NCBI RefSeq assembly: GCF_050436995.1 | Contig: NC_134775.1 | Coordinates: 5,557,124 to 5,621,123 of the forward strand | Length of the DNA stretch: 64,000 bases | Source of the DNA: Anticarsia gemmatalis | Lineage: Eukaryota > Arthropoda > Insecta > Lepidoptera > Erebidae | Direction: 5' to 3' | Part shown: positions 62,656-64,000 of the stretch, in pieces | How positions within the stretch are numbered: the stretch's first letter is position 1 | Layout of the letters: every line of letters begins with the position of its first letter | Made by a program: the position numbers and the translations under genes | The notes under the pieces: generated by a model | The model's database searches: none | Told to the model about the DNA's origin: nothing | The model's input: only the letters and a program-made list of their open reading frames with translations

Positions 62656-63582
62656 TTATAATAGGTAATACTGCTCTTGACTGTGCTGTGTATAAAACAT
62701 TTCTTCAGGAGCAAATCGTGGCTTTTCAGGCTTACTTACCGACCTCATAGTGACGTCCGACACCCTTTGTGGTGGGTTTACTTGTTGGCGGGGTACATTT
62801 GGCTGAGACCTAAAGTTACCTGAGTTCCTAAAAGTACCAGATCCACTAGGCCTTGGATTCCCTGAAGGGTTTTTCCATGCGGGCATGCCTTGGCCTTTCT
62901 GTTGCCTTTGGTCTGAATACCAGTTATTGCGTGGAGTAAACTGATTAACTTGGGGCATCGTATTGTGGTTAGATTTAGGTAAATCTTTTGGTTTGGTTTG
63001 TATAGACATGGAGCTAAAACTGTTATTAAATCTATTGAACGCTAGTCGAGCTTCCTCCTGCCTAGCCGTTACTATAGCTGCTTTGAGAGTAGAAGGCTGC
63101 GCAATTCGCACGCCAACGGACACTTGGAATTCTAATTGATTTACGTATTGGTCTATTACCATACTTTCGTAGTACGCCTTATCTGTATGCTTGCCTACGA
63201 CATTTAATGTATCTAATACGTCCCTTAATCGCTTGCCAAACGACTCAGCACCTTCATTTTTGTTACGACGCAAACGCGTTAACTCCTGCATTAACTGGAT
63301 TTCATTACGTGGTTCGCCTAGTCTACGCGTTAACGCGGTCTTGATCGCGTACCAAGTATCAACAGTTCCTTCAGAGGCTATTGCACTGATTGCGGAGCCG
63401 CTTAATTTACTTTTAATTAAACTGATAAGAGCGGGGTGCTCCCTAACTGCTGTGTCCAATAAGGACATAACATTCTCTACTTCTTTAATATAATAATTTA
63501 ACGTTTTAGGATTACCATCGTACTTTGGTAATAGTTCCGATACAAATTTAAATGTCTCTAACTCAATGCTAGCCATAGCCAT
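62656..63582 (-). CDS. gag: gag of element C
   Basis: An intact 308-codon ORF (MAMASIELETFKFVSELLPK, ATG at 63582). The capsid-like part has YDGNPKTLNYYIKEVENV, ISLIKSKLSGSA, LMQELTRLRRNKNEGAESFGK and QYVNQLEFQVSV. The C-terminal part is Asn/Pro/Gln/Arg-rich (GTFRNSGNFRSQPN), without CCHC knuckles. It is the undamaged counterpart of 2878-3912. The Gag would form particles in the cytoplasm. A second Met at residue 3 is an alternative start. Confidence 0.88.
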   Translation of the reverse strand: MAMASIELETFKFVSELLPKYDGNPKTLNYYIKEVENVMSLLDTAVREHPALISLIKSKLSGSAISAIASEGTVDTWYAIKTALTRRLGEPRNEIQLMQELTRLRRNKNEGAESFGKRLRDVLDTLNVVGKHTDKAYYESMVIDQYVNQLEFQVSVGVRIAQPSTLKAAIVTARQEEARLAFNRFNNSFSSMSIQTKPKDLPKSNHNTMPQVNQFTPRNNWYSDQRQQKGQGMPAWKNPSGNPRPSGSGTFRNSGNFRSQPNVPRQQVNPPQRVSDVTMRSVSKPEKPRFAPEEMFYTQHSQEQYYLL

Positions 63583-64000
63583 TGTGAGTTAGTTATAATT
63601 CACACAACAACACAAAATATATAAGTAAAATAAACTACGTTAGCTTACTGTCTGCTTACCTACTCAGTTATTACTTAGCTTGAAGTTTATTTATTAAAAC
63701 GAGTGTAATTAAACGTGATTCTAACGAACAAATACACACTTGAATTTTATTATAATTATAATTTGATATCTAATGCGAATCCGTATACTGCGATGTTAGC
63801 ACGTTTACAAATACGCACCTAAAGTATTCTATCTCTAAAGTAATTTGTCTATAGTGATTTTAGCCTATACACAAACACACATAAAACATTTAATTAATAA
63901 CGACAGGAAATATAACATAGGAAACTGGGAACACAACAAGCACTCACCCTAGTATCCACTGCATCTCCAGCCGGACCTTGTAGAACGCAGGACTTCCAAT
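63583..64000 (-). other. Leader of element C
   Basis: No ORF. On the minus strand GGGTGAGTGC near 63952-63943 is a splice-donor match at a place comparable with GTAAGT in the leader of element A. The primer site and 5' LTR would lie beyond the window. Confidence 0.5.

Larger units (their letters stand above)
59217..64000 (-). mobile_element. Element C: errantivirus-like Ty3/Gypsy element, main part
   Basis: Read leftwards from the window edge it has leader, gag, protease, RT, RNase H and integrase, in the same order and with clear similarity to element A but in opposite orientation and much less damaged. Element D splits its integrase; the rest continues at 50966-50490. The 5' LTR lies right of the window. 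Two or three frameshifts in pol are the main defects. Confidence 0.9.

Noticed and set aside
1..64000. Bacterial or phage origin
   Set aside because: Spliced frames, LTR elements, SINEs, piggyBac and stathmin all indicate an insect nuclear genome.

Overview
The window looks like a repeat-dense stretch of an insect nuclear genome, most likely a moth or butterfly. Reasons: AT-rich intergenic DNA with small TAGGTACCTACC-type repeats, an insect stathmin copy, tRNA- and 5S-derived SINEs, a piggyBac-type element, errantivirus-like Ty3/Gypsy elements, a Bel/Pao element and CR1-, R1/Jockey- and RTE-like LINEs. The order is an inference; no species is claimed. I find no bacterial genes, CRISPR arrays or canonical tRNA genes. 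Almost every coding stretch is a mobile element, and many elements sit inside others.

Layout. 1-1714: LINE 3' part, cutting a minus-strand exon that resembles the start of a MADF-domain protein. 2200-10349: element A, an errantivirus-like LTR element with both LTRs and an ATGC target duplication, heavily mutated and carrying a 1.56 kb insert, a 128 bp poly(A) insert and a tRNA-SINE. 10522-16704: element B, a minus-strand Ty3/Gypsy element with 106 bp LTRs and a CTGA duplication. 17158-19056: interspersed and tandem repeats. 20101-24870: piggyBac-like element flanked by TTAA, holding a LINE that has only ORF1 and a short repeat with a (TATAA)n tail. 25614 to about 30430: near-complete CR1-like LINE. 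30606-37000: Bel/Pao element cut off at its 3' end by a second CR1-like LINE (37001 to about 39130). 39151-42640: hairpin-rich repeats, two inverted 0.4 kb arms and a chimeric double-RT LINE fragment split by a second copy of the tRNA-SINE. 42716-44245: exon-like remnants and a 5S-derived SINE. 43930-50966: errantivirus env pieces, an RTE-like LINE and a stathmin retrocopy. 50971-59212: element D, an 8.2 kb DNA transposon with perfect 25 bp terminal inverted repeats and an ATAT duplication, carrying a two-exon transposase. Element D lies inside the integrase of element C (errantivirus-like, minus strand), whose remaining pol, gag and leader fill 59217-64000.

The nesting gives a relative order: element C is older than D, element A is older than its SINE, piggyBac is older than its two inserts, and Bel is older than the 582 bp LINE tail inside its RT. 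Elements A and C belong to the same family in opposite orientation. The best candidate for a less-described system is element D. The ORF1-only LINE, the tRNA-like promoters in front of two LINEs and the membrane micro-ORF of element B are the next most interesting.
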